NCBI GenBank assembly: GCA_022563535.1
Contig: JADFNE010000035.1
Coordinates: forward strand, 1-46,247
Source of the DNA: Myxococcales bacterium
GTDB taxonomy: Bacteria; Myxococcota_A; UBA9160; UBA4427
Direction: 5' to 3'
DNA: 46,247 nt
The position numbers were made by a program, and so were the translations under genes. The notes below the pieces were generated by a model. The model was given only the letters and a program-made list of their open reading frames with translations, did not search any database and was not told the DNA's origin. Positions 6,667 through 13,615 of the stretch are shown here, one piece after another. Each line of letters starts with the position of its first letter. Position 1 is the first letter of the stretch.

Positions 6667-8877
6667 TTGAAACAAGCCGAGCATTTTTCTGTCGCGGGGC
6701 CGAACGAAGTCGAGATCGATATCGGCGAGATCTTCCGTGCGCTTCGGCGCCGGCGTTGGGCGCTGGGCGGCTGCGTGCTGCTGATCACCTCGGTGGTCCT
6801 GCTCGTCACCTTCCAACTGACCCCGCTCTATACCGCCACCGCCGAGGTGCTCATCGACCTGCGCGATCACAATGTGGTCGATCTCGATTCTGTGCTCGCG
6901 GGCATTTCCTCCGATGCTTCGACCATCGAGAGTCAGATCCAGGTGATCCGCTCGCACTCTCTCGCCATCCGAGTGATCGAGACCCTCCGCCTGGATCGCG
7001 ATCCCGAGTTCAACGAAGCCCTGCGCGAGCCCGGCATGGGGGCTGTGCTGCAGGCTTGGCTCCGGGGTCTGGCACCCGGCGAAGCCGAAGAAGCCAGCCA
7101 GGAGGAGCGCCTGGCCCTGGAGCAGACCCGGCTGATTGAAGCCTTCTCCGAGGCGCGGAAGGTTTCCCGGGTGGGGCGAAGCTCGTACGTCATCTCCATC
7201 GCTTTCACTTCCGAACGCGCAGCCAAGGCGACCCAGCTGGCCAACACCCTGGCGGAGTTCTATCTCGTGGATCAACTCGAGGCCAAGTTCAACGCGACCG
7301 AACGGGCCACGGATTGGCTGCATGAACGCCTGGGCGCCCTGGCGGCAGAGGTCGAGAAATCGGAGCGCCTGGTGGAGGCCTACCGATCGGAGCATGGTCT
7401 GGTGAATTCCCGGGGCACCACGGTCGACGAGCAGCAGCTCGTGGAGATCAACACCCAGTTGATCCTCGCCCGCGCCGATCTGGCCGAGAAGCGGGCGCGC
7501 TTTCGCCACGTGACCGAGCTGCTCGATTCGGGCGCGGGGGTCGAATCGGTGGCCGAGGTGCTGGCCTCCACCGTGGTCCACGATCTGCGTCAGAGGCAGG
7601 CCGAGCTGGCCCGGGAGCAGGCTGAACTCGAGTCGCGCTATGGCGACCGACATCCGCGCATGATCAACATCCGCGCCCAGCGCAAAGATCTTGAACTCGG
7701 AGTGGCCGCCGAACTGCAGCGCATCGTGGCCAACCTCGAGAACGAAGTCGTCGTGGCTCGTTCGCGAGCCCAATCCCTCGAGCGAAGCCTCACCGAGGCG
7801 CAGCACCAGCGCTCGGTGGGCGAAACCGCGCGCATCCGGCTGCGCGAGCTGAACCGCCACGCCATTGCCAACCGAACGCTCTACGAATCCTTCCTGGGCC
7901 GCTTCAACGAGACTCGCGAGCAACAAGGAATCCAAGAGGCCGATGCCCGGATCATCTCCGCTGCCACCGTGCCGGTCGAGCCCAGCTACCCCAGGAAGGG
8001 ACTCTTTGCTGCAGCGGGTTTTCTGGCGTCCCTGATCGTGGGCGCCGGCGTGGTGTTTCTCCTCGAGCGCTTGGACAACGGCTTTCACAACAGCCGCGAG
8101 CTGGAGGACGCGCTGGGCCTCCCGCTGTTGGCATCCATCCCGGAGCTGTCCGAGGCCGACGCCCGGGTGGAGGAAGAGCTGCTCTCGCCCCACGATTACG
8201 TGCTCGCCCGGCCGCTTTCGATCTATGGCGAGGCGATTCGGGGTCTGCGCACAGCTCTGATGCTATCCAACGTCGATGTGCCACCCCGGGCCGTGCTCTT
8301 CAGTTCCGCGATGGCTTCGGAGGGCAAGACCTCCATCGCGCTCAGTCTGGCCCGGTCCATCGCCCAGTCGGGCAAGCGTGTGGTCGTGGTCGACGCAGAT
8401 TTGCGCCGCCCCGCTGTGGCCCGGAGACTCGGGCTTAGTCCCGAAGCGGGGCTGATCGAGTACCTGGCCGGCCAGGCTTCCCTCGATGAAGTGATCGTCA
8501 CCGACAAAAGCTCGGAGATGGACGTGCTTCCGGTCATTCAAGGGGCCGCCAACGCCCCAGATCTGCTGGGCTCCGAGAGCATGCGGATCCTGCTCGAAAA
8601 ACTGAAGACGGATTACGATCTCGTGCTGGTGGATTCGCCGCCATTGCTTCTGGTTTCGGATGCCACGGTGCTGGGCGAGATCTGCGACAAGTTGGTCTTT
8701 GTGGTCAGGTGGGAGCAGACCCCGCGGCAAGCGGCCCTGGAGGCTATCCACCGGCTGCACCAGTTCGAAATTGACGTGGCCGGTGTGGTCTTGAACCGGG
8801 TCGACCTGAAGCGCGATGCCGAACACTACTACGGGGACAGCTATTACCGCAGCGCTTCGGATTATTACGTCAATTGA
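6667..8877 (+). CDS. Wzc-like polysaccharide co-polymerase and tyrosine autokinase (BY-kinase)
   Basis: 736 residues, normal length for a Wzc-type fusion. The N-terminal Wzz domain has a transmembrane helix around 35-55. A long periplasmic coiled-coil region (about 250-430, with a GNVR-like tail) precedes the second helix at about 445-465. The cytoplasmic kinase has Walker A at about 548-556 (AMASEGKTS), Walker A' VDADLRRP at about 576 and Walker B LVLVDSPPLLL at about 653. A tyrosine-rich tail (YYGDSYYRSASDYY) is the expected autophosphorylation cluster. The protein controls polysaccharide chain length and export with the Wza-type protein. The likely start is TTG at 6667, 63 bp after the barrel gene. 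No low-molecular-weight phosphatase partner is visible here. Confidence 0.93.
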   Translation: MKQAEHFSVAGPNEVEIDIGEIFRALRRRRWALGGCVLLITSVVLLVTFQLTPLYTATAEVLIDLRDHNVVDLDSVLAGISSDASTIESQIQVIRSHSLAIRVIETLRLDRDPEFNEALREPGMGAVLQAWLRGLAPGEAEEASQEERLALEQTRLIEAFSEARKVSRVGRSSYVISIAFTSERAAKATQLANTLAEFYLVDQLEAKFNATERATDWLHERLGALAAEVEKSERLVEAYRSEHGLVNSRGTTVDEQQLVEINTQLILARADLAEKRARFRHVTELLDSGAGVESVAEVLASTVVHDLRQRQAELAREQAELESRYGDRHPRMINIRAQRKDLELGVAAELQRIVANLENEVVVARSRAQSLERSLTEAQHQRSVGETARIRLRELNRHAIANRTLYESFLGRFNETREQQGIQEADARIISAATVPVEPSYPRKGLFAAAGFLASLIVGAGVVFLLERLDNGFHNSRELEDALGLPLLASIPELSEADARVEEELLSPHDYVLARPLSIYGEAIRGLRTALMLSNVDVPPRAVLFSSAMASEGKTSIALSLARSIAQSGKRVVVVDADLRRPAVARRLGLSPEAGLIEYLAGQASLDEVIVTDKSSEMDVLPVIQGAANAPDLLGSESMRILLEKLKTDYDLVLVDSPPLLLVSDATVLGEICDKLVFVVRWEQTPRQAALEAIHRLHQFEIDVAGVVLNRVDLKRDAEHYYGDSYYRSASDYYVN

Positions 8878-8921
8878 TCGGGCGCGAAATCCAAGGCGGA
8901 CACGGAGCGGGACGGGCTAAT

Positions 8922-9665
8922 ATGAAGGGGCGGGCAGGATTCGCACTCGTCGTTGGGCTGGCCCTGGCCGTTGGAGGGGGGACGCGGGGCATGAGCGCGC
9001 TGGCCGCTCGCGCCGCCCATCCCGTTGTTCATGCGCTGGGCCTGGGCCAGGCACCCGATGATGCATCCCTGGCTCGAGGCGTCGCGGCCCTGGAGCGCTC
9101 GGCCGAGTGGTGGGGGACGCCTGCTCGCAGATACGGCGACCTGGCCTTGCTGCAATTCGAACTCGCCCGGCGCGAAGAAGCAAACCCGGGGCGGTTCGTC
9201 CCGCGAATCAACGCTGGGGTCGCGGCCCAGCGGGCCGCCCTGGCCCTGGCACCGGCGGACGGCAGCGGGTGGGCGCGGCTCGTCTATGCCCAGAAGCTCC
9301 GGGCCCAAAAGCTCCGGGCCCGGGAGCGTGGCGACCCCGCGGCAGGTCGAGCCACGAGCAACGATGCGGGCTCACTTGGTGCCCTCGAGATGGCGTTCCT
9401 GACCCGCGACCTCAGCTTCTCGCTGGTGCGTTTCCGACTCGCTGCCGCGTTGGATCAATGGGCGATGCTTCGGCCCTGGCTCCGTACCGCAGCCCGGGCC
9501 GAAGTCCTCGAGCTGACCCGCTACGGAGCCCGGGGTATGGACGCTCTGGTGGATCTCTACCTGGCTTCGCCTCACCCCGCAGTCATCGACGAAGAACTTG
9601 CCGCCGCTCCGCAACAGAAGGCCGACTTTGAACAGCGCCTGGCGCGCCGCCCGAAGCAGCGCTGA
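8922..9665 (+). CDS. Membrane-anchored or secreted protein of unknown function at the end of the EPS operon
   Basis: About 247 residues from ATG 8922. The frame is open back to 8874, overlapping the kinase stop, but the ATG at 8922 starts directly with a signal/anchor segment (MKGRAGFALVVGLALAVGGG). The body is Ala/Arg/Leu-rich and helical, with repeated patterns such as AAQRAALALAPADGSGWARLVYAQ that look like TPR-type helical hairpins. Family not recognised. An in-frame 15-bp duplication at about 9294-9321 encodes a repeated KLRAQ/KLRAR. It follows the BY-kinase on the same strand, so a role in polysaccharide assembly is likely but unproven. Confidence 0.7.
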   Translation: MKGRAGFALVVGLALAVGGGTRGMSALAARAAHPVVHALGLGQAPDDASLARGVAALERSAEWWGTPARRYGDLALLQFELARREEANPGRFVPRINAGVAAQRAALALAPADGSGWARLVYAQKLRAQKLRARERGDPAAGRATSNDAGSLGALEMAFLTRDLSFSLVRFRLAAALDQWAMLRPWLRTAARAEVLELTRYGARGMDALVDLYLASPHPAVIDEELAAAPQQKADFEQRLARRPKQR

Positions 9666-9736
9666 TTCTGGGCTGATGCCGCCCACCGTTCACGACCAGG
9701 GACTAGAAGCAGTCAAGCGAAGCGGCAGTGCGTGAG

Positions 9737-9759
9737 CTCCGGCGCAAGACGCGCCGGAG
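9737..9759 (+). terminator. Perfect 9-bp hairpin after the EPS operon (terminator-like)
   Basis: CTCCGGCGC (9737-9745), loop AAGAC, GCGCCGGAG (9751-9759) is a perfect inverted repeat 72 bp after the last EPS stop codon. There is no following T-run, so it would be an atypical terminator or an mRNA-end stabiliser. Confidence 0.5.
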
Positions 9760-10092
9760 GTTCCAGTTGTAAACCTCTCCGTCGTCTGCGCCGGGAGCTG
9801 CGATCCGATCGCGTGCCCCGGAACCCGGCGCCGAAGTGTCCCTTCTCGCTAATAACGCAATTATGCGTAAGATAAATCAGAAAGAACTTCCAGCAACAAG
9901 CCAGCAATAAACTTGCCGATGAGCCTGCTGGATTACGCATGGCGGTGTTGTTTTCAGCGACGCCGAACTCCGAGCCAAATCGAAAAGTCCCTCTTAGGGC
10001 CCCTAGAGCCCCTGTCGGCAGCATTTACAATTACATGTCGTGTGAAGTGTAATCATCTCAGTTGTTACGCATCGCTATACTAAAGACAAAGG
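9760..10092. other. Non-coding stretch with a palindromic site and recurring TTACGCAT motifs
   Basis: I see no convincing gene between 9666 and 10092. The minus-strand frame 9713-10024 is open but reads as unstructured Arg-rich sequence without a recognised family. The stretch holds a near-perfect inverted repeat TAACGCA-ATTA-TGCGTAA at 9853-9870. It also holds the octamer TTACGCAT at 9863-9870 (minus), 9933-9940 and 10065-10072 (plus), with a related TTACGCG at 10884-10890. A symmetrical core of this kind could be a recombinase or regulator site. Confidence 0.45.
9983..9997 (+). promoter_or_regulatory. Recurrent leader motif, copy 1 (weak)
   Basis: AAAAGTCCCTCTTAG, 96 bp before the GTG at 10093. 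It matches copies 2 and 3 in the AAA-N5-CTCTTAG core only. The downstream blocks shared by the other two are not clearly present. Confidence 0.4.
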
Positions 10093-10440
10093 GTGGACTC
10101 CAACCGCCCAGACCTCGAACTTGACACGAACGCGCAGCGCGATTCTCTCCTGGCTATGCCGAGCCACGAAAAAGTTCTGAGGGTCCCGAGCCGCAAGAAC
10201 TCCTTCATCGACTTCTATCCCGTCATCAAAGGCAAGGGCCGGTTCCTCTATTCATTCACGGGCAGGGGCTTCACGAATGAAGCTGAGCTGGTTCGGGACC
10301 GGATCAACGCCCGCTCCATTCGAAGTAGGAATTCGAGAAGCCGTCAATCAGTTCCGATCGCTGACGGGATGCATGGAAGGATCAAACGACGTACGATGCA
10401 CGAGCGAAGGCGGCTCTACCGATCTGCGCAGGCCGCCTAG
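10093..10440 (+). CDS. Small basic protein, unknown function (doubtful gene)
   Basis: 115-residue open frame from GTG 10093 with only a weak AAAGGG upstream. The middle has a plausible folded segment (KNSFIDFYPVIKGKGRFLY, then GFTNEAELVRDRINA). The last third is almost only Arg/Ser/His and looks unlike a normal domain. No family recognised and no membrane segment. It is placed between two copies of the recurrent leader motif, in line with the next small genes. It may be a real short gene, or a remnant whose 3' part has decayed. Confidence 0.35.
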   Translation: MDSNRPDLELDTNAQRDSLLAMPSHEKVLRVPSRKNSFIDFYPVIKGKGRFLYSFTGRGFTNEAELVRDRINARSIRSRNSRSRQSVPIADGMHGRIKRRTMHERRRLYRSAQAA

Positions 10441-10450
10441 GTAAATACTG

Positions 10451-10509
10451 AAAACCGTCTCTTAGCTCTGAGACCATCTGCAATCCGAAATAGTCTGACG
10501 ACGTACACG
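10451..10509 (+). promoter_or_regulatory. Recurrent leader element, copy 2 (about 59 nt)
   Basis: Ordered blocks: AAAACCGTCTCTTAG (10451-10465), AGACC, CCGAA, CTGACG, GTACAC, ending 24 bp before the ATG at 10534. The same blocks in the same order and similar spacing occur at 11120-11175. GTCTC and GAGAC in the first block can pair to a small hairpin. It could be a shared promoter/operator, a 5' leader, or a mobile-cassette boundary. Confidence 0.55.
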
Positions 10510-10533
10510 TAACATCTGTACAAAGGAGAACGA

Positions 10534-10836
10534 ATGAGCACCAAAGACGAAGTTTTCAATGCGATCCAATCACAAGTGGGCGAGATTCAAGCAAAGTTCG
10601 AAGAACTAAAAGGCCGGGCTGAAGTTCAAGCTAAACTGGGCCAAGCCGAAGCCAGAGAAGCCTTCCAACCCCTCATCGATAACGTTGAAAGAGAGATCAA
10701 AAAAACAACACAAAAAATTGATGAGCTCAAGAATTCATCTGAAGAAGCGAATGAAGAAATAAGGCATGGTGCAAACCTAGCGATCAAGGCCCTAGGTATA
10801 GCTTTTGACAAAGCTGCAGACAAATTTGGGAAATGA
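10534..10836 (+). CDS. Small coiled-coil protein, sll1863-type stress-response family
   Basis: 100 residues, cytoplasmic, almost wholly helical and highly charged. It begins STKDEVFNAIQSQVGEIQ, has a central coiled coil (EREIKKTTQKIDELKNSSEE), and ends with an amphipathic segment ALGIAFDKAADKFGK. The length and the 'EEA.E...G...A...L..AFDKA..KF' ending match the small coiled-coil proteins annotated as the sll1863 stress-response family; molecular function is not known. The start is well fixed by AAAGGAGAA just upstream of ATG 10534. The gene is visibly more A/T-rich than the flanking operons, which suggests a different origin or relaxed selection. It is preceded by copy 2 of the recurrent leader element. 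Confidence 0.8.
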   Translation: MSTKDEVFNAIQSQVGEIQAKFEELKGRAEVQAKLGQAEAREAFQPLIDNVEREIKKTTQKIDELKNSSEEANEEIRHGANLAIKALGIAFDKAADKFGK

Positions 10837-10947
10837 AACAGTAGTTTCGAAAACCACGTCAAATATATCGTGTTTGCCGCGACTTACGCGATTATTCAGC
10901 GATCGCTTCCCAGTTGTTATTCAAGCGAAAACGCGCCGGATAACATT

Positions 10948-11130
10948 CTAGGGTCGGCTCAATGACACGAGTTCGTTCCTGTTGCTTACTGTGAAGCGCG
11001 TATTGCTCAAGGATTGGTCGAACTTCTCACGGAGCCGTCGAATCTCGCGTACCGCGGCTTCAGTAGATTGATTTCGTTCCTTGCTCGTGTCGAGACTCTC
11101 CTCGAGGTTCCAAACCCCGTAAAGTGTCTC
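10948..11130 (-). pseudogene. C-terminal coding remnant, helical protein
   Basis: The minus-strand frame ending at a TAG (10948-10950) translates to a plausible charged helix: LYGVWNLEESLDTSKERN, then AAVREIRRLREKFDQSLSN. It has no in-frame start, and an in-frame stop lies directly upstream at about 11131-11133. It is about 60 residues and no family was recognised. It resembles the tail of a coiled-coil or membrane-associated protein. Its upstream end coincides with leader copy 3, so the element may have been placed at or formed from the break. Confidence 0.35.
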
Positions 11131-11175
11131 TTAGATTAGACCGTTCAAATCTCCGAATCTTGCTGACGGGCTACA
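11120..11175 (+). promoter_or_regulatory. Recurrent leader element, copy 3 (about 56 nt)
   Basis: TAAAGTGTCTCTTAG (11120-11134), AGACC, CCGAA, CTGACG, CTACAC in the same order as copy 2 (10451-10509), ending 43 bp before the GTG at 11219. GTCT and AGAC can pair as in copy 2. Confidence 0.55.
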
Positions 11176-11218
11176 CACGCAGGTTGTCGCTGATCCGTTA
11201 TTGCAACGGAGGTTTCCT

Positions 11219-11455
11219 GTGTCGGACGAATCCCCGTATCAAAAATCGTACTCAGAAGACTCCTTCTGGATCAAGGTGAAGAACTTCGCTCTCGCTGCCG
11301 GACGCGAGGTAATTGAGAAAGCTCTGATTCTCTACTACTCGATAGGGGAGCCCGACGTACCAAAATGGGCAAAGGGCACCATCGTGGTGACTTGCCCCTT
11401 GAGAACGATCCAGGGTGCATCAGCAGATCTCATGGGTCCAGCACGTTTGCGCTGA
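11219..11455 (+). pseudogene. Decayed DUF1232 (YkvA-like) membrane protein gene
   Basis: GTG 11219 with a GGAGG 5 nt upstream gives about 78 residues. The first half matches DUF1232 proteins well: SEDSFWIKVKNFALAAGREV, then IEKALILYYSIGEPDVPKWAKGTIV. In the family this is followed by a hydrophobic helix and a DAIPD motif. Here the helix is replaced by polar residues, ASADLMGP stands where DAIPDLIP is expected, and a stop follows soon after. Intact family members are longer. The family is a small membrane protein of unknown function. I read this as a gene that has lost its membrane helix and C-terminus. It is preceded by copy 3 of the leader element. Confidence 0.65.
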
Positions 11456-11555
11456 ATCGAGTTCGAATACGGTCGAGTAGAGCATTGGATGTGTCGAATC
11501 CCGGTCACGGGATCGACGCTAATACACGCCCTGCGTGATCCTCAAGGCCGTCCGA

Positions 11556-12260
11556 TCAGTATCCCCGATTTGCTTTCTCGTAGAGATCCAGAGTCTCGGA
11601 CGAAAACCCAGCTTTGCGCGCGCGCTCGACAAGCCGGCCGATTGCCGCATGGGCATCCGTTGCTTCACTTTGTGCCTGATTTTGCGACGCGATCAGCGCG
11701 GGATCGACCTCTCCGCCGTTTTGCCTGGCCTGATACTCGGCACGTGCTCGCGCGGCGGAGGCCTCCTCCGATTGGCGCTTCTTCTCGAGCCAGTTCCGCC
11801 GCGCCGCAATCAACTCTTCTTTCAGCGGTTTGTTGCTGGACGGGGCGATAATGTGGAGGCCACTCTCGGCCGGCACTGGAGTGATCGGCGCCAAGCTGGT
11901 CGTGTTACCTGATTTCTGCTGCGCTGCGGGAGGTGCACCGTCGGGGTAGTAGTCCTCGACCCATTCGTCGTTGACGAAATAACAGCCGCCCGGGATCCCG
12001 CGCCGAGACTTGTGGCGGCAGGCCCGACGGGACCGTTCGCGCCGATTGAGTGGGCGGTCCCGATCGCGGTCCACATTCCTGCCCTCTTCGCGATTCCGAG
12101 CCGAAGCGTCTGGTTTGCCGACGTGCGTGGCCCCGTGTTCCGCCCGGTGGTGGTCTGCGCGAGCTGCCTTGCCTCCCGGTTGCGCGGTCGCAGCGACGGC
12201 CCAGGTAATCGTCATCAGGACGACCAGGATTGGGATCAAGAGACGCGAATGAATGTGCAC
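11556..12260 (-). CDS. Secreted protein, unknown function
   Basis: 234 residues from ATG 12260 with a clear signal peptide (RLLIPILVVLMTITWAVAATAQ, predicted cleavage after about residue 27). The mature part begins with a His/Arg/Asp-rich, probably disordered region (about 30-85). A short segment with two cysteines and aromatic residues follows (GGCYFVNDEWVEDYYPDG), then a Pro/Ser-rich linker, and then a charged helical C-terminus (ELIAARRNWLEKKRQSEE). No family recognised. It stands alone on the minus strand inside the gene-poor tract. The signal peptide and compositional shift between segments support a real gene. Confidence 0.6.
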   Translation of the reverse strand: MHIHSRLLIPILVVLMTITWAVAATAQPGGKAARADHHRAEHGATHVGKPDASARNREEGRNVDRDRDRPLNRRERSRRACRHKSRRGIPGGCYFVNDEWVEDYYPDGAPPAAQQKSGNTTSLAPITPVPAESGLHIIAPSSNKPLKEELIAARRNWLEKKRQSEEASAARARAEYQARQNGGEVDPALIASQNQAQSEATDAHAAIGRLVERARKAGFSSETLDLYEKANRGY

Positions 12261-12333
12261 AGCGATTCCTCCAGGTAACGCACGGTTGACCTGTGCGGAC
12301 TATCGGTGAATCATCAGTGCGACTTGAAGAGCC

Positions 12334-12375
12334 GTGTCAAACATTCTCAGAACTGGGAAGACACCTATTTGACAC
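12334..12375. repeat. 8-bp inverted repeat GTGTCAAA...TTTGACAC
   Basis: GTGTCAAA at 12334-12341 and its exact reverse complement TTTGACAC at 12368-12375, separated by 26 nt and placed 74 bp upstream of the minus-strand gene at 12260. GTGTCA/TGACAC pairs of this kind occur both as regulator half-sites and in REP-type repeats. I cannot tell which from one copy. Confidence 0.4.
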
Positions 12376-12554
12376 AGATCCCTGATCATCGCGTCGACTG
12401 GAGTTCGACGAACGGCCTGGGTGTAATCGCACACCCCCAGGCTGATACCGCACCGGGTTTCTCGTCGCGGCGAATCAATGACACGCCGGATGGGACTACT
12501 AAATGGCCGTGTCGGTCTCGCCACCGCAGTAAATGCCCAGATCCGCACTCGTGA

Positions 12555-12716
12555 GACCCAGCGGCGCGACAAGATGCGGAAGTAACTGAACTATTGAAAA
12601 CCGCCCCTCACGGATCGCAATTTCACGCGCTCGCGTACCAGACAACGGAGTTGGACTGCTGCCGGGACACGGTGGGCTCCGTGCTCACAGAATTGGTGGA
12701 CAAGGCGAAGAGCTGA
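12555..12716 (+). pseudogene. C-terminal coding remnant, unknown family
   Basis: A 54-codon frame follows a TGA, has no start codon, and ends in TGA at 12714-12716. It reads plausibly as protein: EVTELLKTAPHGSQFHALAY, then DTVGSVLTELVDKAKS. No family recognised. It may be the tail of a gene whose 5' part was lost, in keeping with the other broken genes in this tract, or it may be chance. Confidence 0.3.
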
Positions 12717-12779
12717 GACTGATCATTGGTGCTGGCTTGGTGCTGGGCGAAAATCAGGCAAATTTCCTTCTCGATATCA

Positions 12780-12825
12780 ATCGGTTGCAAACCCGATCAG
12801 AGGTTCGAGTCCTCTTCGCCGCACT
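12780..12825 (+). tRNA. Possible tRNA 3'-half remnant (Cys-like anticodon loop)
   Basis: A canonical T-arm AGAGG-TTCGAGT-CCTCT (12799-12815) is followed by TCGCCGC and an A, like an acceptor 3' strand. Upstream is ATCGG/CCGAT around TTGCAAAC, which would put GCA (Cys) as anticodon. There is only about 1 nt for the variable loop and no matching GCGGCGA 5' acceptor strand at the right distance. I therefore read it as a truncated or degenerate tRNA, not a working gene. Confidence 0.3.
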
Positions 12826-12899
12826 ATTCTTCCTTGCAATTTCTTCAATAACCTAGTTCAAAAACTTTTGGCTGCTGGCTACTCCCACTGCCCACTCTC

Positions 12900-13451
12900 C
12901 TGCCACCAGCTGGACTCGAACATTTCGTGATGGCGGGGCCCGTGACGGCTGCACTTGCCAGGCTGATCGAGCCGCAGATCGACAACGACGATGCTTTCAC
13001 AGCGGGCATGCTCCACGACTTCGGCAAAACCGCGATGGTCAACAGCCACTCCGCGCTCTTTGCCAAGGTGCTCGACGAGGTAGACAGACGGGGTACATCG
13101 TTCATGGAAGCGGAACAAGCCGCATTTGGATTCGATCACGCAGCGCTCGGCGGTCGCCTGGCACTGCGCTGGCGATTACCGACTGCGCTGTCAGAAGCAA
13201 TTCGCTTTCACCATGGCAACGCCGAGACCTTGGCAATGCTGCCCGAATTGCAGGGCCGTTTCGTAGCGATCGTCGCACTCGCGACAGTGTGCATGACAAG
13301 TCTCGGAATTGGGAGAGACGCGCCGATCCCGAACATCGACATCGCGAGCCAGCCGGCATGGAAATCGCTCGAGCTCGACAAAGAGGATCTGCCGTCTGTA
13401 ATCGAGACGTGCAAAAAAGCGTTGGCGGACGCGAAGTTTTTTATCGGCTGA
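12900..13451 (+). pseudogene. HDOD-domain protein, N-terminally truncated
   Basis: The recognisable part begins at about 12915 in the middle of the HDOD domain and runs to a TGA at 13449-13451. It contains AFTAGMLHDFGKTAM, AAFGFDHAALGGRLALRWRLP and AIRFHHGN, which match the second half of HDOD (a non-catalytic HD-related signalling domain). The first half of the domain is missing; an ATG at 12927 exists but would give a partial fold. The last 50 residues have no recognised domain. The break lies about 90 bp after the tRNA-like fragment. HDOD proteins often act in signalling or c-di-GMP-linked regulation, but this copy is probably non-functional. Confidence 0.75.
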
Positions 13452-13562
13452 ACCCCAACCCAAGATCAATCACACGAGTACTGTAAAAATCAAGCAACTC
13501 TCGCCACATGGTGCGCCCATTCAAGAATGATTCCTATTGGAATTACGCGTTCTTGACGATAC

Positions 13563-13572
13563 GGGGGGGGGG
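13563..13572 (+). repeat. G10 homopolymer upstream of an outer-membrane protein gene
   Basis: Ten consecutive G lie 43 bp before the ATG at 13616, just after a TTGACG hexamer (13553-13558) that could be a -35 box. Tracts of this length are prone to slippage and to sequencing error. Confidence 0.7.
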
Positions 13573-13615
13573 CTGCCAATGAGCCAGCTTGCCTCTAATA
13601 GGGGGACTTTTTCCA

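Larger units (their letters stand above)
10837..11218. other. Intergenic stretch with a coding remnant and leader copy 3
   Basis: No intact gene is visible. The stretch contains a TTACGCG motif (10884-10890), a minus-strand coding remnant (10948-11130) and the third leader element (11120-11175). The remainder shows nothing I can assign. Confidence 0.5.
12261..12899. other. Gene-poor stretch with repeat, coding remnant and tRNA-like fragment
   Basis: I see no intact gene between 12261 and 12899. It contains an inverted repeat at 12334-12375, a C-terminal coding remnant at 12555-12716, a tRNA-like 3' fragment at about 12780-12825, and low-complexity sequence at about 12865-12905 just before the broken HDOD gene. 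Confidence 0.5.

Noticed and set aside
6328-8193. Long minus-strand open frame (about 620 codons) opposite the BY-kinase gene
   Set aside because: It is the mirror of a high-GC coding gene. Its translation has no recognisable family and is rich in Gly/His/Gln in the pattern expected of an antisense frame, while the plus strand gives a complete Wzc-like protein.
9713-10024. Minus-strand 103-codon frame after the EPS operon
   Set aside because: The Arg-rich, low-complexity translation has no family pattern and overlaps the hairpin and palindrome. I kept the region as non-coding.
12725-12825. Complete tRNA-Cys gene
   Set aside because: The T-arm is good, but the variable loop is only about one base and no 5' acceptor strand pairs with TCGCCGC at the proper distance. 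I therefore listed only a possible 3' remnant.
9760-12899. Integron-type cassette array with attC sites
   Set aside because: The recurrent elements lack the conserved RYYYAAC and GTTRRRY core sites of attC, and no integron integrase is present. A different kind of cassette boundary remains possible and is reported as a finding.
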